A DNA stretch of 64,000 nucleotides from CBDCFV01 sp965261795. Lineage in GTDB: Bacteria; Chloroflexota; Dehalococcoidia; Lucifugimonadales; UBA3495. The notes under the pieces are model-generated. The model was not told the origin of the DNA and searched no databases. It worked only from the letters and a program-made list of their open reading frames with translations. A program made the translations under genes and the position numbers. Shown one piece after another: positions 27,258 to 35,582 of this stretch (its first letter is position 1; each line of letters opens with the position of its first letter). Where the stretch lies: the NCBI GenBank assembly GCA_965261795.1, contig OZ253476.1, positions 4,340,001 to 4,404,000 of the forward strand, written 5' to 3'.

Positions 27258-27830
27258 ATGTTTAAATGGATACGGTCGCGGTGGTTGGTTGCGGTGGCTG
27301 CCGTCGTTCTCGTGGCGTTCATTGTTGGGCTGGCCTTCGGCCTCTCCGGGGCGGACCGCACAATCGCCCAGGAGGGGTCAACGGACCTGCCGTACCCGGA
27401 CAAAGTGGTAACTCCCATCACTCCCGTGCCAACGGTGGACAGGACCAAGCGCCCGTTAATATTTGAGACTGTGCCTTCAAATGCCAACATGGAACGGATG
27501 GAAGCCGCCTCCGGGGAACCGATGGAGACGGATTCGGCCGCTTCGGATGCGGGCAGTTCCACCAAGCCCGCAACGGGCAACTACCTCTACCTTCCGCTCA
27601 TCGACAGGTACTACAGCCTGCCGGACGATGTTGAACTGGAACGGCACATTGTATCAGGTTCCTGCATGCCCGGAACGCGTTGTCCTGTCTTTGCCCTTCT
27701 AATCTACCGGAGGGGCGAAGCAAGGATAGGGATAGATCAAATGGGAGAGATATTTGAAACCGTAAACAACGCTGATGCGTCAGCGTTTCCGTTCTTCACG
27801 GGCAAGGAAGACCAAAAGGAAGGTCAATGA
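27258..27830 (+). CDS. Exported protein, tandem paralogue 2
   Basis: The 190-residue sister of paralogue 1 has the same layout: signal/anchor helix, short Pro-containing linker with PTVDRTKRP, acidic/Ser stretch with SDAGSSTKPATGN, and the C-terminal domain with YLYLPLIDRYYSLPDDVE, SCMPGTRCP, RRGEARIGIDQMG and DASAFPFFT. The N-terminus and linker are almost identical to copy 1, while the C-terminal domain differs at scattered positions. ATG 27258 is 9 bases after AGGAGG (27243-27248); GTG 27255 is the alternative. The start-to-start distance to paralogue 3 is 656 bp and the upstream 80 bp are nearly identical to those before copy 3. Function unknown. Confidence 0.8.
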   Translation: MFKWIRSRWLVAVAAVVLVAFIVGLAFGLSGADRTIAQEGSTDLPYPDKVVTPITPVPTVDRTKRPLIFETVPSNANMERMEAASGEPMETDSAASDAGSSTKPATGNYLYLPLIDRYYSLPDDVELERHIVSGSCMPGTRCPVFALLIYRRGEARIGIDQMGEIFETVNNADASAFPFFTGKEDQKEGQ

Positions 27831-27883
27831 GCAAGCGGCTGTTTGAAATGTCTGTAATCTTATGGCAGTATCCTGTAGCATAG
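27827..27883 (+). pseudogene. Second vestigial 18-codon ORF
   Basis: ATG 27827 overlaps the paralogue 2 stop as ATGA and reads MSKRLFEMSVILWQYPVA before TAG 27881. It differs from the ORF at 27171 by one base (AGG/AAG). The ATGAGC start and its overlap mimic the true protease start after paralogue 3. Confidence 0.55.
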
Positions 27884-27913
27884 TGTCAATACGTATCGAG
27901 GAGGCTGGGCGTG

Positions 27914-28498
27914 ATGTTTAAATGGATACGGTCGCGGTGGTTGGTTGCGGCGACTGCCGTCGTTCTCGTGGCGTTCATTGCCGGGTTGGCCTTCGGACTC
28001 TCCGGGGCGGAGCGCACGATTGCCCAAGAGGGGTCAACGGACCTGCCCTACCCAGAGTTGGTGGCGACGCCCGACGGTCCTGTGCCAACGGTGGACAGGA
28101 CCAAGCGCCCGTTAATATTTGAGACGGTGCCTTCAAATGACTACGTGGAATGGATGGGAACTATGTCCGTGGAACAGACGGAAGCGGATTCGACCACTTC
28201 GGACGGTGGCAGTTCCACCAAGTCCGTAACGGTCAATTACCTCTACCTCCGGGACATCGACCGGTACTACATCCTGCCGGACGACGTTAAATTTGATAAA
28301 ATGATTGATTTCGGCACCTGCGTACCCTTAACGCCAGAGGAGTTGCCTTGCCCTGTTTTTCCCCTGCTATTCTACCAGAGGGGTGAAGCGCGGATAGCGA
28401 TCGACCAGGTGGGGCAGATATTCGAAGACATAGAGGGCGGTGACGCGTCGGCGTTTCCGTTCTTCACGAGCGAGGAAGACCAAGAGGAAGGCGAATGA
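27914..28498 (+). CDS. Exported protein, tandem paralogue 3, coupled to metzincin
   Basis: The third, most diverged copy (194 residues). The signal/anchor helix and PTVDRTKRPLIFETVPSN linker are retained. The C-terminal domain keeps YLYLRDIDRYYILPDDVK, RGEARIAIDQVG and DASAFPFFT, but the Cys loop is longer (GTCVPLTPEELPCP). It overlaps the metzincin gene by 4 bases (ATGA), implying translational coupling and a shared role. The family is unrecognised. Possible roles such as protease inhibitor, propeptide-like chaperone or substrate are guesses from context only. Confidence 0.8.
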   Translation: MFKWIRSRWLVAATAVVLVAFIAGLAFGLSGAERTIAQEGSTDLPYPELVATPDGPVPTVDRTKRPLIFETVPSNDYVEWMGTMSVEQTEADSTTSDGGSSTKSVTVNYLYLRDIDRYYILPDDVKFDKMIDFGTCVPLTPEELPCPVFPLLFYQRGEARIAIDQVGQIFEDIEGGDASAFPFFTSEEDQEEGE

Positions 28499-29772
28499 GC
28501 AGGCGTCTGCTGATACTGCTCGTGGCCTTTGCGGTGGTTGCCGCCGTCTTCGGTTCATACACAGCTGGGGTCGTGTTCGCCAGGCATTACTTACACATCG
28601 GGATGGACTCTCGCCTTCAGAGAACTCCCGTACAGACCGGTGGGAGCGCACTGCCTGAGAATCATGTCAACGTCAAGTGGGCGCTGCATGGACAGGGGGA
28701 GGCAGTCACGTGGTCTGCGGAGCCTGCCGTCAGGGACCTGTTCGTCCAGGCGCTCGCCAACTGGACCAATGCCATTCCCCAGTTGCAATGGCGGGAGGTG
28801 GGCAGGAGTGCTGACCCTGATGTATGGGTATTCACAATCGATATCTGCGATACTGTCGGAGTAGCCGGGTATTTCCGGGTCAGGGAATTCAACCCTACTT
28901 ATCCCAGTGAGCCAAGCGGTTGGCATACCGACAATGATCGGAGCGCGAACTACTGGGAGAAAGCCTTTCTCTGTTTCAGGTCAATTGATCCACAGAACAG
29001 GGCTGACGATTACCTGTTATCGGTGATGGCTCACGAGATTGGCCATGCGTATGGCCTGCACGAAGCCTTTATTGACAACCCTCCGACTACAAATCCATGC
29101 AACAACTCCGTGACCTCTATCATGGACGCCGGTCACCCAAAACTGGACATAACATCCGTCAGTAGAAAGTGGACCCACTGCGACGAGCTTACCGGACCCT
29201 CTCCGTGGGACGTGGCCAGGGTCAGAGATTTCTTCGCGTCGGGCGGCCCGGTGGACTTCACCAGCGAGGCATCGGGCAATCGAGGCACTTTCAGGTGGAG
29301 GGACGACGCATGGGGAGAGGTGCGGCACGAAACGTCTTATCTCTACCGACTGGACAGCGAGGATGAAGGCCAACTCTGGGTGAAGTACGAAGGGTCTTCC
29401 ATAGTTGTCAACACCGGCAGGCACAAGCTGATTGGAGGGGAGGGAGGTATCAAGTTCCGGGAGGACCTCACCCTCACGGCCCACACCAGGGGCCGGGCCT
29501 TCCAGACCCTGTCGGCCCGGACGGCCTACCAAGTGTGCGGGCGGGCATTCTTCACCCAATACGACCGTTCCTCCGGGTTGCGCTGCTCGCCGGTGGTGAA
29601 GGTGAGCAACGCGGAGCACAACTTATATGTGCCCTTGATGAGGCGATATGACACTAACAACAACGGAGTGATCGATACAAACGAGATGCTCTCGGCCATA
29701 TCCGATTACTTTGCCGACCTCATTTCCACGGACGAGATGTTAGCGTTGGTCGCCGTCTACTTACCCGGTTAG
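28495..29772 (+). CDS. Secreted metzincin-like metalloprotease with dockerin/EF-hand-like tail
   Basis: The 425-residue product has an N-terminal hydrophobic signal (residues 4-27). The zinc motif HEIGHAYGLHE spans residues 180-190, with HExxH at 180-184 and a Gly at 187 as in metzincins. In matrixins the third ligand lies at the eleventh motif position, which here is Glu190, with a His one residue earlier. SIMD about 35 residues on is a plausible Met-turn. Paired Cys occur around the active site. The C-terminus has a calcium-loop motif YDTNNNGVIDTNEM followed by ADLISTDEMLALV, resembling a dockerin/EF-hand module. It is coupled to paralogue 3 and overlaps the convergent M20 gene by 3 bases. 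Confidence 0.8.
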   Translation: MSRRLLILLVAFAVVAAVFGSYTAGVVFARHYLHIGMDSRLQRTPVQTGGSALPENHVNVKWALHGQGEAVTWSAEPAVRDLFVQALANWTNAIPQLQWREVGRSADPDVWVFTIDICDTVGVAGYFRVREFNPTYPSEPSGWHTDNDRSANYWEKAFLCFRSIDPQNRADDYLLSVMAHEIGHAYGLHEAFIDNPPTTNPCNNSVTSIMDAGHPKLDITSVSRKWTHCDELTGPSPWDVARVRDFFASGGPVDFTSEASGNRGTFRWRDDAWGEVRHETSYLYRLDSEDEGQLWVKYEGSSIVVNTGRHKLIGGEGGIKFREDLTLTAHTRGRAFQTLSARTAYQVCGRAFFTQYDRSSGLRCSPVVKVSNAEHNLYVPLMRRYDTNNNGVIDTNEMLSAISDYFADLISTDEMLALVAVYLPG

Positions 29773-31004
29773 TTGCTACGACGGGCGAACTCGGCCTTGG
29801 CCGCCTCAACCAGCAAGGGGTCCAGAAGCAGGTCGGTCGCCGTCAGGCTCAGCGCCTTGGCCACTGACAGGGCGTTAGCGAGGGCCAGACCTGTAACCGC
29901 GGTCTCACACATTTCCCTAGTGTGAGAGGGTACCGGAGTTTCGCTGACCGCATACCGCAACTCGAAGGCCGGCATGGCGTGGCTGACGTTGCCGAAGTCG
30001 GTGGATGCGCCGCTGCCGGGACGCCCGGGGATGGGGTCGTCCAACTTCATGCCCAAGGCTTGGGCGTTGGTTCGCATCGCTTGAGCCAGGGTGGCGTTGG
30101 GCTGAACGTTCTCATAGAACGGATAGAATTCCTGCACCTCCAGCCGTGCGCCTGTCATCAATGCGGCTCCCTCGGCAATATCCCTTACCTTGCCGACTAC
30201 AACGTCGCTCAGGTAACGCCGGTCGCGGCAACGCAGCATGAAGTTGGCGGCGGCGAACTCCGGGACGACGTTTGGCGCCAAGCCGCCATCGGTAATGACG
30301 CCATGAATCCGAACGTCGTCCCGAAGGTGCTGACGCATGGCGTCGATGCCGGTGAACAGGTGGATGACGGCGTTCAGGGCGTTGATGCCCATTTCGGGGG
30401 CCGCGGCGGCGTGGGCGGCCTTGCCGTGGTACATATATCGGTAGCCCACCATTGCCAGGCTCCAGCTTTCGCCTGTAGCGGCTTCCGTGGGTATGATGGT
30501 GCGGTTCGAGAACGGGTGGGAGGAAAGAGTCACGTCCACGCCGTCGAACACGCCGGCTTCCAGGAGGCGTATTTTGCCTCCGCCGCCCTCTTCGGCGGGC
30601 GTGCCGATGACGATAATTTGCCCAGGCAGGCCTCCGGCGTTGGCTTGGAGACCCAGACCGGCGCCCATAGCGGCCATGGCAATGAGGTTGTGCCCGCAGC
30701 CGTGACCAATCTCCGGCAAGGCGTCGTATTCGGCCAGGACCGCTATGGTTGGCCCGTCGCCCCCGCCGCCGGGGATGGTGGCGCGGAAGGCCGTTTCCAC
30801 CCCGCCGATGCCGCGCTCAACATGCAGGTTGTGCTTCTCAAGGAATCCTGCCAAGGCTGCAGAGGAATAGAATTCCTGGTAATTGAGCTCCGGATGATCG
30901 TGAACGTCTACCGACAGGTCGAATAACTCCTGCTTGGAAGCCTCGATGGCTGCGTTGGAACTGGCGGCCAGCGCGTCTTTCGATGCGACGTTGTCACGGG
31001 TCAT
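29769..31004 (-). CDS. M20 family amidohydrolase/peptidase
   Basis: The 411-residue zinc hydrolase of the M20D type, similar to aminobenzoyl-glutamate or N-acyl amino acid amidohydrolases. It shows HDHPELNYQEF near residue 36, the metal/catalytic segment LAEYDALPEIGHGCGHN, the Glu pair in GTPAEEGGGGK, and DFGNVSHAMPAF near the C-terminus. It cleaves amide bonds of acylated amino acids or small peptides in the cytoplasm. The strong site GGAGGTGC precedes the ATG. It is probably unrelated to the convergent protease gene beyond proximity. Confidence 0.88.
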   Translation of the reverse strand: MTRDNVASKDALAASSNAAIEASKQELFDLSVDVHDHPELNYQEFYSSAALAGFLEKHNLHVERGIGGVETAFRATIPGGGGDGPTIAVLAEYDALPEIGHGCGHNLIAMAAMGAGLGLQANAGGLPGQIIVIGTPAEEGGGGKIRLLEAGVFDGVDVTLSSHPFSNRTIIPTEAATGESWSLAMVGYRYMYHGKAAHAAAAPEMGINALNAVIHLFTGIDAMRQHLRDDVRIHGVITDGGLAPNVVPEFAAANFMLRCRDRRYLSDVVVGKVRDIAEGAALMTGARLEVQEFYPFYENVQPNATLAQAMRTNAQALGMKLDDPIPGRPGSGASTDFGNVSHAMPAFELRYAVSETPVPSHTREMCETAVTGLALANALSVAKALSLTATDLLLDPLLVEAAKAEFARRSN

Positions 31005-31049
31005 GGTGGTAGCACCTCCGGTCCTGTTAGTCCTGATTCAGACATTTGG

Positions 31050-31559
31050 TCAACGGCTCTGCACGACCAGCGTATTCATCATCTTGTCGTGCAGGGCTTG
31101 ACTGTTCCCGTCGAACAGGGTCCACAAATGGTCCACCACCCAGTAGATGCCTCCCGTTATTGAGGAGAGAAATCCTCCCAGCATCCCTTTGATAATGAAC
31201 TCCCGCAGGAACGTAAAGCCCCAGCCGGAAGGGCTGCCGTCACTCTTGATAACGCGAATCCCCGCCAGTTGCTTGCCCGGTGTCTGTCCCCCGCGCAGCG
31301 CAAACAGCCACCAGATAACGTAGCCCGCCATGATCAACACGCTTGCCAGCAGGACGCCTGTCAGCACGTTACGGAGAGTTTCATTCCCGTTCTCAAGCGG
31401 GACCGAATCGCTGCTCATATAGTTTACGGAGATGAACAATGTCCAGAAAAGAGCGATCCCAAACACCAACAATGGCAAACCAAACAGCAAATGGTCCAGA
31501 ATGGACGCGAGCAAACGCTGAAGGAAAGTTGCCAGCACCCACCCGTGTCGCTCTTCCAA
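31050..31559 (-). CDS. RDD-domain membrane protein
   Basis: The 169-residue protein of the RDD family has an N-terminal RLLASILDHLLFGL-type helix with the Arg-Asp pair, a second and a third hydrophobic segment, and the signature GGQTPGKQLAGIRVI. The final HDKMMNTLVV is typical. RDD proteins are small integral membrane proteins; some act as Na+/Li+ antiporters but most are uncharacterised. It stands between the M20 gene and the VOC gene on the same strand. Confidence 0.85.
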   Translation of the reverse strand: MEERHGWVLATFLQRLLASILDHLLFGLPLLVFGIALFWTLFISVNYMSSDSVPLENGNETLRNVLTGVLLASVLIMAGYVIWWLFALRGGQTPGKQLAGIRVIKSDGSPSGWGFTFLREFIIKGMLGGFLSSITGGIYWVVDHLWTLFDGNSQALHDKMMNTLVVQSR

Positions 31560-31695
31560 GCCGTCTGCATCCTTCGCCGGTGACCGGAGAGGTCAACCCG
31601 GCCATATTCTTTTCGCCTAGCAGTGAATACCGGATGTCAACAGAGAATGGGCTGGCGCTGCCGTCAGCCCAACAGAATTTGCGCCGGGGTTTGAC

Positions 31696-32175
31696 TTAAT
31701 CGTCGGCTACGTTGGCCGTTTCCTCCAGTTGGCGCGGGAAGTTGCCGCCGAAGAGGCCCTTCTCCGGGTGGCGCTCCCATTGAGACTTGGGCATCTCGTA
31801 GTAGACCTCAATCTCGTTGTCGTCCGGGTCCAGAAGGTAGACCCCCAGCGATACACCGTGGTCGCCGATCCGCAAAATCCTGGCGTTGTTCTCCTTCAGC
31901 CGGTCGTACAACTCCTGAAGGTCCTCAAAGGTCTCCATTTGCCAAGCCATGTGGGCCTGCCCAACGACCGAGTGGTCCGGCCCCGCGGCGTCCATGCCGA
32001 TGGCGCGGATGGCCAGTTCGTGGGACTTCTCGGTGTTGGCTGACATGAACACGGTGCCGCCGGCGGTTTTTTCCATGACGGTCAAACCCATGACCCTGGT
32101 ATAGAAGTCCACCGAGCGGTCGATATCCCGTACCCTCATGACCAAGTGACCCAAGTGCTTAGGTGTGTAAGACAT
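31696..32175 (-). CDS. VOC-family dioxygenase/glyoxalase-like protein
   Basis: The 159-residue protein has the vicinal oxygen chelate fold: HLVMRVRDIDRSVDFY with a first metal-ligand His, central HMAWQMETFEDLQELYDRL, and LLDPDDNEIEVYYE with the terminal Glu ligand. This resembles extradiol (catechol 2,3-) dioxygenases more than glyoxalase I. It lies 36 bases downstream of the HpaB-like monooxygenase on the same strand, which fits a hydroxylase-then-ring-cleavage pair for an aromatic substrate. GAGGAGGG precedes the start. Confidence 0.82.
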   Translation of the reverse strand: MSYTPKHLGHLVMRVRDIDRSVDFYTRVMGLTVMEKTAGGTVFMSANTEKSHELAIRAIGMDAAGPDHSVVGQAHMAWQMETFEDLQELYDRLKENNARILRIGDHGVSLGVYLLDPDDNEIEVYYEMPKSQWERHPEKGLFGGNFPRQLEETANVADD

Positions 32176-32211
32176 GCGCTTCCCTCCTCAAAATATGGTT
32201 GCAGCGAAAGT

Positions 32212-33678
32212 CTAGTTTCCGGGCCAATCTTCCAATTCCAGGAACCGGCGTACCTTTTTCTTGAAAGGCTCCTTGTCGTAATTCTGGAAGAGGGTAATCG
32301 AGTTCCGCACCGGGTTACCGCCGAACATCCGCTCGTAGAGGACCTGCCGTCCGCTGAAGGCGCTGCACGACGCGTCCCAGGCCAAGTGGAACAGCTTAGC
32401 CCGGTCGCGGGCATTGGCGGTGTCGGTGGCGAAATACTGCTCCAACTCAGGCCCAATCTCGGCTTCGAAGTCGGCCTCAGCGGGCAAGGCCATCAGGCTG
32501 CCGGTGCCCAGAAGCTGTATTATCTCCACCATCCTGGGGTACATGGACCTTCCGAATACGTTGCGCCCGGCGCGAAGGGCGTTTATGTTCGGGCACATCA
32601 TACCCCACTGATTGGGGGCGGCATCGGCTTCGGCGGCTCGGACGCACGACCTCAGCACGTCCCGATAGGTGATCAACTCCGCCACTTGTTCCTGCACGTG
32701 GGGAATGGTTCCCGACCCCAAGGTGTCCACAATAAGGTCGGCCAAGCCCAGGGTGAACTCGGTCTTAACCAAGCAGCGGTTCAAAATCTGGTGCCCGGTA
32801 TGAGAGTCCGACTGGGTACCCATCCCGTAGCCGTTGCACAACTCCACATCGCCCAACAGGAAGACCCTCTCCCAAGGCACCAAAACGTTGTTGAAGAACA
32901 CCACGGAGTCCATCTCCTCGAATCGGGAGCCGAGAGGGTGATTGAAGTGGGAGCGGCCCAAGTCGAAGCTCTCACGGCAGAGGAACTTCACTCCGGGGGT
33001 GTCACAGGGGATAGAGAAGGAGAAGGACTGGCGCCGGGCGGTCTCGTCCAAGCGGTGGCTGGCCACTGGGTAGATGGCAATCTCGTCGGAGATGGGCCCG
33101 AGGGTCGCAAGCGTCCGGCTCCCCTTTACCACGATGCCGGCGTCGGTCTCCTTGACCAGCGTCAGGGCGACCTCGCCGCTCAGGATGTCGGTCGGGCCCG
33201 GGTTGCGACGGCGTTGCAGGTTCACCAAGGCGTGAGTGAGGGTGACGTCGTTTTCCCGGATGAACTCGTGGTAGTTGAGGACGTTCTGCTTGTATTCGGG
33301 CCGGTCCTGGGCGAAATAGTCGGCCGACCCGGCCCAGGCGGAGAATATGGAGTTCATAAAATCGGGAGAGCGGCCCATCATACCGCAACTGGCCCAAGCC
33401 CAGCGGGACATCATCTCCCGTCGCCGCACCAAGTCGTCGATGGTCTTGGGGACCATGAAAGACAGACCAACCGGTTCGCCGGTCGTGGGCGAGGCGAACG
33501 TCATCTCCTCACGCAGCGACGGGTCGTGCTGCATGTCGTAGAGGGCGGCCACCGACCGCACCCCGTTGCGGAGCGCCGGGTGGGTAGTCACGTCCTTGAC
33601 GCGCTCCCCATCGAGCCACACCTCCCTGGGGCGGTCCTTGAGGCCGGTGATATATTCCTGTCCGGTGCGAACTGGCAT
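32212..33678 (-). CDS. HpaB-family flavin-dependent monooxygenase
   Basis: The 488-residue protein matches the oxygenase component of 4-hydroxyphenylacetate 3-monooxygenase and relatives. It starts with RTGQEYITGLKDRPREVW and has the flavin-site region with VPWERVFLLGD, and late RNSITLFQNYDKEPF. These enzymes use FADH2 supplied by a separate reductase to hydroxylate phenols, or in relatives open lactam rings. No HpaC reductase is nearby. With the downstream VOC gene it may form an aromatic-degradation unit. GCGGAGGTG precedes the ATG. The first 55 codons and the promoter are duplicated at 35190-35430. Confidence 0.87.
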   Translation of the reverse strand: MPVRTGQEYITGLKDRPREVWLDGERVKDVTTHPALRNGVRSVAALYDMQHDPSLREEMTFASPTTGEPVGLSFMVPKTIDDLVRRREMMSRWAWASCGMMGRSPDFMNSIFSAWAGSADYFAQDRPEYKQNVLNYHEFIRENDVTLTHALVNLQRRRNPGPTDILSGEVALTLVKETDAGIVVKGSRTLATLGPISDEIAIYPVASHRLDETARRQSFSFSIPCDTPGVKFLCRESFDLGRSHFNHPLGSRFEEMDSVVFFNNVLVPWERVFLLGDVELCNGYGMGTQSDSHTGHQILNRCLVKTEFTLGLADLIVDTLGSGTIPHVQEQVAELITYRDVLRSCVRAAEADAAPNQWGMMCPNINALRAGRNVFGRSMYPRMVEIIQLLGTGSLMALPAEADFEAEIGPELEQYFATDTANARDRAKLFHLAWDASCSAFSGRQVLYERMFGGNPVRNSITLFQNYDKEPFKKKVRRFLELEDWPGN

Positions 33679-33868
33679 TGTTTTTCACCTCCGCAAGGTA
33701 GTTGGTGTTGGTGGCTAATCGCGTGGGAAAGCTGGATTTATTGCATGGTTACTCCGCTATGGCTGTCAGGCGCCGATGAAGTCAATATCTACCGCTCAAG
33801 GCAACCTGTCAAGAGAAACGTTGGCCAAGCTATAATAGGCGGACTATCAACAGGGGCGATGAAAGAGA

Positions 33869-34252
33869 ATGGTTGTGGCTCAGGATGTACTCAGGCTTTT
33901 CAATGATGCCAAGAATTTGCATGAATCCGCTTTGAAGGTTGCAGAAGACGGAGACCTTCGAGATGCGGCTGAAAAAGCGTGGGGTGCGGTAAACAGGGCG
34001 ACTGCGGCTTTGGTGCTGGCCAGAACCGATAAATTGTCGGTGCGATCTCCCGAAGTAACTCATGGACTGGCTGACTTGGCCGATGATGATTACCGATTGG
34101 ACGACTTGAGAAATGCCTACTACATTTACCAAGGTCTGTTGCACGGCACGTATTTTTACGATGGGCGGTTAGGTCCGCCGTCCAGGGTTATATCGGAAAT
34201 CAGCAGAGTCGGCGAATATATCCTGGAAGCAGAACGATGGGCCAACGGTTAA
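33869..34252 (+). CDS. PaREP1/HEPN-like helical protein
   Basis: The 127-residue all-helical protein contains the AAEKAWGAVNRATAAL motif and a later LLHGTYFYDG, the pattern of PaREP1-type proteins in the HEPN superfamily. A related but diverged protein is at 44543-45019. HEPN proteins often serve as RNases or as toxin partners, but the R-x4-6-H catalytic motif is not evident here, so it may be inactive or of another function. It is alone on the plus strand and no adjacent antitoxin is seen. Start: ATG 33869 after GAAAGAGA. Confidence 0.55.
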   Translation: MVVAQDVLRLFNDAKNLHESALKVAEDGDLRDAAEKAWGAVNRATAALVLARTDKLSVRSPEVTHGLADLADDDYRLDDLRNAYYIYQGLLHGTYFYDGRLGPPSRVISEISRVGEYILEAERWANG

Positions 34253-34298
34253 AACCCGTACCACCGGGGACAATCCATCCGAGAGTCCTGGAGGCACG

Positions 34299-35174
34299 AT
34301 GACTGATTTCAAGACCGGAACAGTGCTCGCCAACGGCATCAATTTTCACTACCTGGAGATGGGCGAGGGGCCGCTGGCGTTGTGCTTCCACGGGTTCCCG
34401 GACCATGCTTACTCGTTCCGCCATCTGTTGCCGGACTTGGCCGAAGCAGGGTTCAGGGCAATTGCTCCGTTCATGCGGGGATATGCTCCGACCGAGGCCC
34501 CCAAAGATGGGCTTTACCAAGCCGTTCTCCTTTGCCGGGACGTGCTGGCGTTGGTCCAAGCACTGGGAGCCGACCAAGCTTACCTTATCGGCAACGATTG
34601 GGGGGCTGGAGCCGTTACCGGCGCTGCCGTTCTGGGACCGGAAAGGGTCAACAAGCTGGTGATCATTGCGTCGGGCCGCGTCGATCGAGAACTGCAAATG
34701 AGCTATCAATATCTGAAAGGCACCTGGCACTCGTACTTCTTCCAAATGCCCTTTGCCGAGCAGGCGGTAGCTTACAACGACTTCGCCTTCGTGGAGGAGT
34801 GGTGGCGGGACGCTTCCCCGGAGTGGGATATACCGGCGTCGGCTTTGGAAAGCATCCGCGAGACCTTTCGCAAGCCCGGGGTCGTTGAAGCTGCCTTGAA
34901 CTACTATCGGGCCAGATACAACCCGGCGCTTCAAGACCCATCAATGCGGGAATACGAGGACCGAGTCAACAAAGGCCCCGTCACCGTGCCTACCTTGGCG
35001 CTTCACGGCACCCGGGACCGTCCCAAAAGGCTGGATGCCTTCGAGAGTGAAGCGATGGACCGGTTCTTCACGGGCGGGCTGGAGAAAGTGATTATTCCCG
35101 GCACCGGCCATTTTATGCACCAGGAGAAACCGGAGGAAGTAAACCCCAGGATAGTGGAGTTTCTAACGGGGTGA
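34299..35174 (+). CDS. Alpha/beta hydrolase, epoxide hydrolase/haloalkane dehalogenase-like
   Basis: The 291-residue protein has the a/b-hydrolase fold. The oxyanion-hole motif HGFPDHAYSFRHLLP is near residue 31, and the nucleophile elbow is GNDWGA, with Asp as nucleophile as in epoxide hydrolases and haloalkane dehalogenases. The catalytic His is in GTGHFMHQEKP near the end. Asp-nucleophile members open epoxides or remove halides. The strong ribosome site TGGAGG precedes ATG 34299. The decayed HpaB fragment lies just downstream in the opposite orientation. Confidence 0.87.
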   Translation: MTDFKTGTVLANGINFHYLEMGEGPLALCFHGFPDHAYSFRHLLPDLAEAGFRAIAPFMRGYAPTEAPKDGLYQAVLLCRDVLALVQALGADQAYLIGNDWGAGAVTGAAVLGPERVNKLVIIASGRVDRELQMSYQYLKGTWHSYFFQMPFAEQAVAYNDFAFVEEWWRDASPEWDIPASALESIRETFRKPGVVEAALNYYRARYNPALQDPSMREYEDRVNKGPVTVPTLALHGTRDRPKRLDAFESEAMDRFFTGGLEKVIIPGTGHFMHQEKPEEVNPRIVEFLTG

Positions 35175-35189
35175 GGGGGGCGGAGGTCT

Positions 35190-35364
35190 TTCCCTCACGT
35201 AGCGACAGGTCATGCTACATGTCGTAAAGGGCCACCACCGACCGCACCCCGATGCGCAACGCCAGGTGTGTGGTCACGTCCTTGACTCGCTCTCCGTTGA
35301 GCAACACCTCCCGGGGGCGGTCCTTGAGGCCGGTGATGTATTCCTGTCCGGTGCGAATTGGCAT
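35190..35364 (-). pseudogene. Decayed duplicate of HpaB gene 5' end
   Basis: Read from ATG 35364 this gives MPIRTGQEYITGLKDRPREV, nearly identical to the first codons of the HpaB gene at 33678. The match continues for about 50 codons to ALYDM, where a TAG replaces the Gln codon, then fades. The bases before the ATG (to about 35430) also match the HpaB promoter region. It is a partial duplication that has lost function. It marks the left side of the PAPS-helicase-MORC-PLD island. Confidence 0.85.
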
Positions 35365-35582
35365 TGTTTTTCACTTCCACAAGGTAGTAGGGGCTGCGAC
35401 GCATCGTGTGGGAAAGCGCCTGGATAGTGCATATATTAAACCCTTCTCTTCCCAATAGACCGTCATTTCTTCATCTAAGTGCTCAAAACCTATGACATAT
35501 ACCCCTTGCGTAGCTGCAATGGCTTGTGTACATTTTGCACGCAAAGGAACAAACTGGGCATGATTCGATATCAAAGGTCAGT

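Noticed and set aside
29017..29619. 200-codon minus-strand frame opposite the metzincin
   Set aside because: Shadow of the protease gene with no independent support.
32146..33906. 586-codon plus-strand open frame opposite HpaB
   Set aside because: It is the antisense shadow of the HpaB gene in high-GC DNA; no family motifs, start site or coding pattern.
35371..35574. 66-residue minus-strand frame upstream of the PAPS-like gene
   Set aside because: No family resemblance, no good start, and partly overlapping repeated HpaB flank; not the missing PIN toxin part.
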